A DNA stretch of 64,000 nucleotides from Volvox africanus (lineage: Eukaryota > Chlorophyta > Chlorophyceae > Chlamydomonadales > Volvocaceae). Made by a program: the position numbers and the translations under genes. The notes under the pieces are model-generated. The model ran no database searches, had not been told where the DNA came from, and saw only the letters and a program-made list of their open reading frames with translations. Below are positions 62,772-64,000 of this stretch, piece after piece (position 1 is the first letter of the stretch; the number at the start of each line of letters is the position of its first letter). The stretch is taken from NCBI GenBank assembly GCA_030268105.1, contig BSDZ01000004.1, forward strand, positions 186,001 to 250,000, given 5' to 3'.

Positions 62772-64000
62772 TCACCCTCGAACCGCTACTATAGCAGTTG
62801 CCGACGCCGCATCGCCTGCAGCCCCAGCAGCCGAGGGTACTGCTGCCCCGCCCGCTGGGCCCGACGGCGGCGCTGCACTCCCCCTGTCCGCGAGGGTGTG
62901 CTCGTGGCCCGCTTCTAACTCGTCCGGACGCTCGGCAACGTCGGCCCCTTCCCCGGCGCCATCAGCTGCCACCGCCGATGTACGGTCGGCGGGCTGGTGC
63001 TCGGTGCCCACAACGATGCCAATGCCCTTGGTGCGCCCCTCCCGGAACACAAAGCGAGTTCCGGGAGTCACGTACTCGGGGCGTTGGATGAAGCGGAAGC
63101 GCACGCAGGCACGGTCGCCGGAGCGCAAGCCTGCATGAGACATAAGCAGCACAAAGAATGGAATGAGGAGTGTTTTTGCCCTCGTCCAGTGAGGAAACAT
63201 CACAACCTGGGTGAATCGGACATACGTGTAGGCATTGTGGAAGGCTGGCTAGGGTTGCGCCTAAGCGCCTAGGTAGAGCTCCTTCCCGTATATAACCTAC
63301 GAACCATAAGTGTGTGGGGTTTCCTGTTAAATAAATGACACGCCTTTTTCCTCTTTCAGAAGGCTATTTTTTCATTTTGTATAAAACCAGGCCTGATGTT
63401 TGGATTGTGTCCGGGGAGCTCCCCCAACACCACGCCGGAACACGCTCCAAAACACACGTGAAGCCACGGAAAGCTCAGCTCTACTTTAAACCAGCCGGTT
63501 GTGGCCACATGGATAGGTGGTTGGGTGGATGTGCGCACGCTGGGCACACTTTTGCAACCGTCAGCCAGTCATTTGCAAAGTGAAGCTATGTAAAAAATGA
63601 CATAAGTAAAAGCCTTACGCTACAATCATAAGGCTTCTCACAATCGTACCATAGATTTGACTTAAAGGCGAGGAGCGGTGGCAGGTAACCTAATACCTTC
63701 ACCCAGCCAACTCACGTTCTCGGTCCATGGCCACTACGCGGGCCGCCTGGCGGATGATCTCGCAGTGTATGACGGCCTGGTAGCGCGGCTGAATTGTGGT
63801 GGAGTGGGTCAGGATGGCAATGTCCGCGTCAAACTCCCAGCTGGCGGCGGGCTTGAGCCGTTCGTCCACCAAGACCATGCCTTTGCGGACCTGAGAGCAC
63901 AGATTACCAGTAAGCGGGATGAACTCAATGTCAATGTCAATGTCACAGTCAGGTTTAGAGGCGGGGCGCCCTTTAGGAAGAACTCAGCATTCGGTAGCAT
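62772..64000 (-). CDS. GTPBP1/GTPBP2-like translational GTPase, C-terminal part
   Basis: Exons seen: 63890-63716 and 63130-62772 (TGA); the rest of the gene runs past the right edge. The 63716-63890 exon encodes an EF-Tu domain 3-type barrel: VRKGMVLVDERLKPAASWEF, HSTTIQPRYQAVIHCEIIRQ. The last exon continues it: GDRACVRFRFIQRPEYVTPG, FREGRTKGIGIVVG. This order is typical of the GTPBP1/2 family, EF-Tu/eEF1A-related GTPases linked to ribosome rescue and mRNA surveillance. The catalytic G domain is outside the window. After the barrel there is an unusual tail of about 70 residues, acidic then Ala/Gly/Pro-rich. The join 63716 to 63130 restores an arginine codon (C + GC), supporting the intron. 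Confidence 0.9.
63925..63945. repeat. TCAATG hexamer repeat
   Basis: Three and a half TCAATG units lie in the intron upstream of the 63716-63890 exon. Confidence 0.85.

Overview
The window is nuclear DNA of a green alga. The evidence is many short exons split by GT-AG introns of about 60-700 bp, pyrimidine-rich acceptors, moderately high GC with Ala/Gly/Gln low-complexity inserts, TGTAA poly(A) motifs after stop codons, and a nucleus-encoded plastid ribosomal protein. This fits a chlorophyte, most likely chlorophycean or volvocine; the species cannot be read from the sequence. No operons, CRISPR arrays or rRNA were seen, and no tRNA could be completed.

Layout, left to right. (1) 1-7536 (+): 3' part of an extended-synaptotagmin-like SMP-C2 lipid-transfer protein. 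(2) 9385-17514 (+): an RRP6L3/EXD2-type 3'-5' exoribonuclease with a C-terminal Cys/His (HNH-like) block. (3) about 17781-20570: a DNA-transposon-like element with long, partly decayed terminal inverted repeats and coding-like exons on the minus strand, followed by repeat debris to about 23.5 kb. (4) 23596-25877 (+): plastid ribosomal protein bL9. (5) 27067-33330 (-): an MCMDC2-like meiotic MCM paralogue with degenerate ATPase motifs. (6) 36778-41972 (+): a membrane-anchored tRNA threonylcarbamoyladenosine dehydratase (TcdA/Tcd1 family). (7) 43565-46956 (+): ornithine decarboxylase. (8) 47280-58910 (-): a very large TORTIFOLIA1/SPIRAL2-like TOG/HEAT microtubule-associated protein. (9) 62772-64000 (-): 3' part of a GTPBP1/2-like translational GTPase.

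These are unrelated housekeeping genes: lipid transfer, RNA decay, plastid translation, recombination, tRNA modification, polyamine synthesis, cytoskeleton and a translation GTPase. They do not form a functional cluster. bL9c/MCMDC2 and ODC/TOR1-like are convergent pairs. Exon joins were chosen by splice consensus plus reading-phase agreement and family similarity recalled from knowledge; no search was run. The features most worth a second look are three GC-AG introns, the algal MCMDC2-like gene, the inverted-repeat element carrying an unrecognised multi-exon gene, the roughly 2,700-residue TOR1-like protein, and a splice donor embedded in a GTAG microsatellite.
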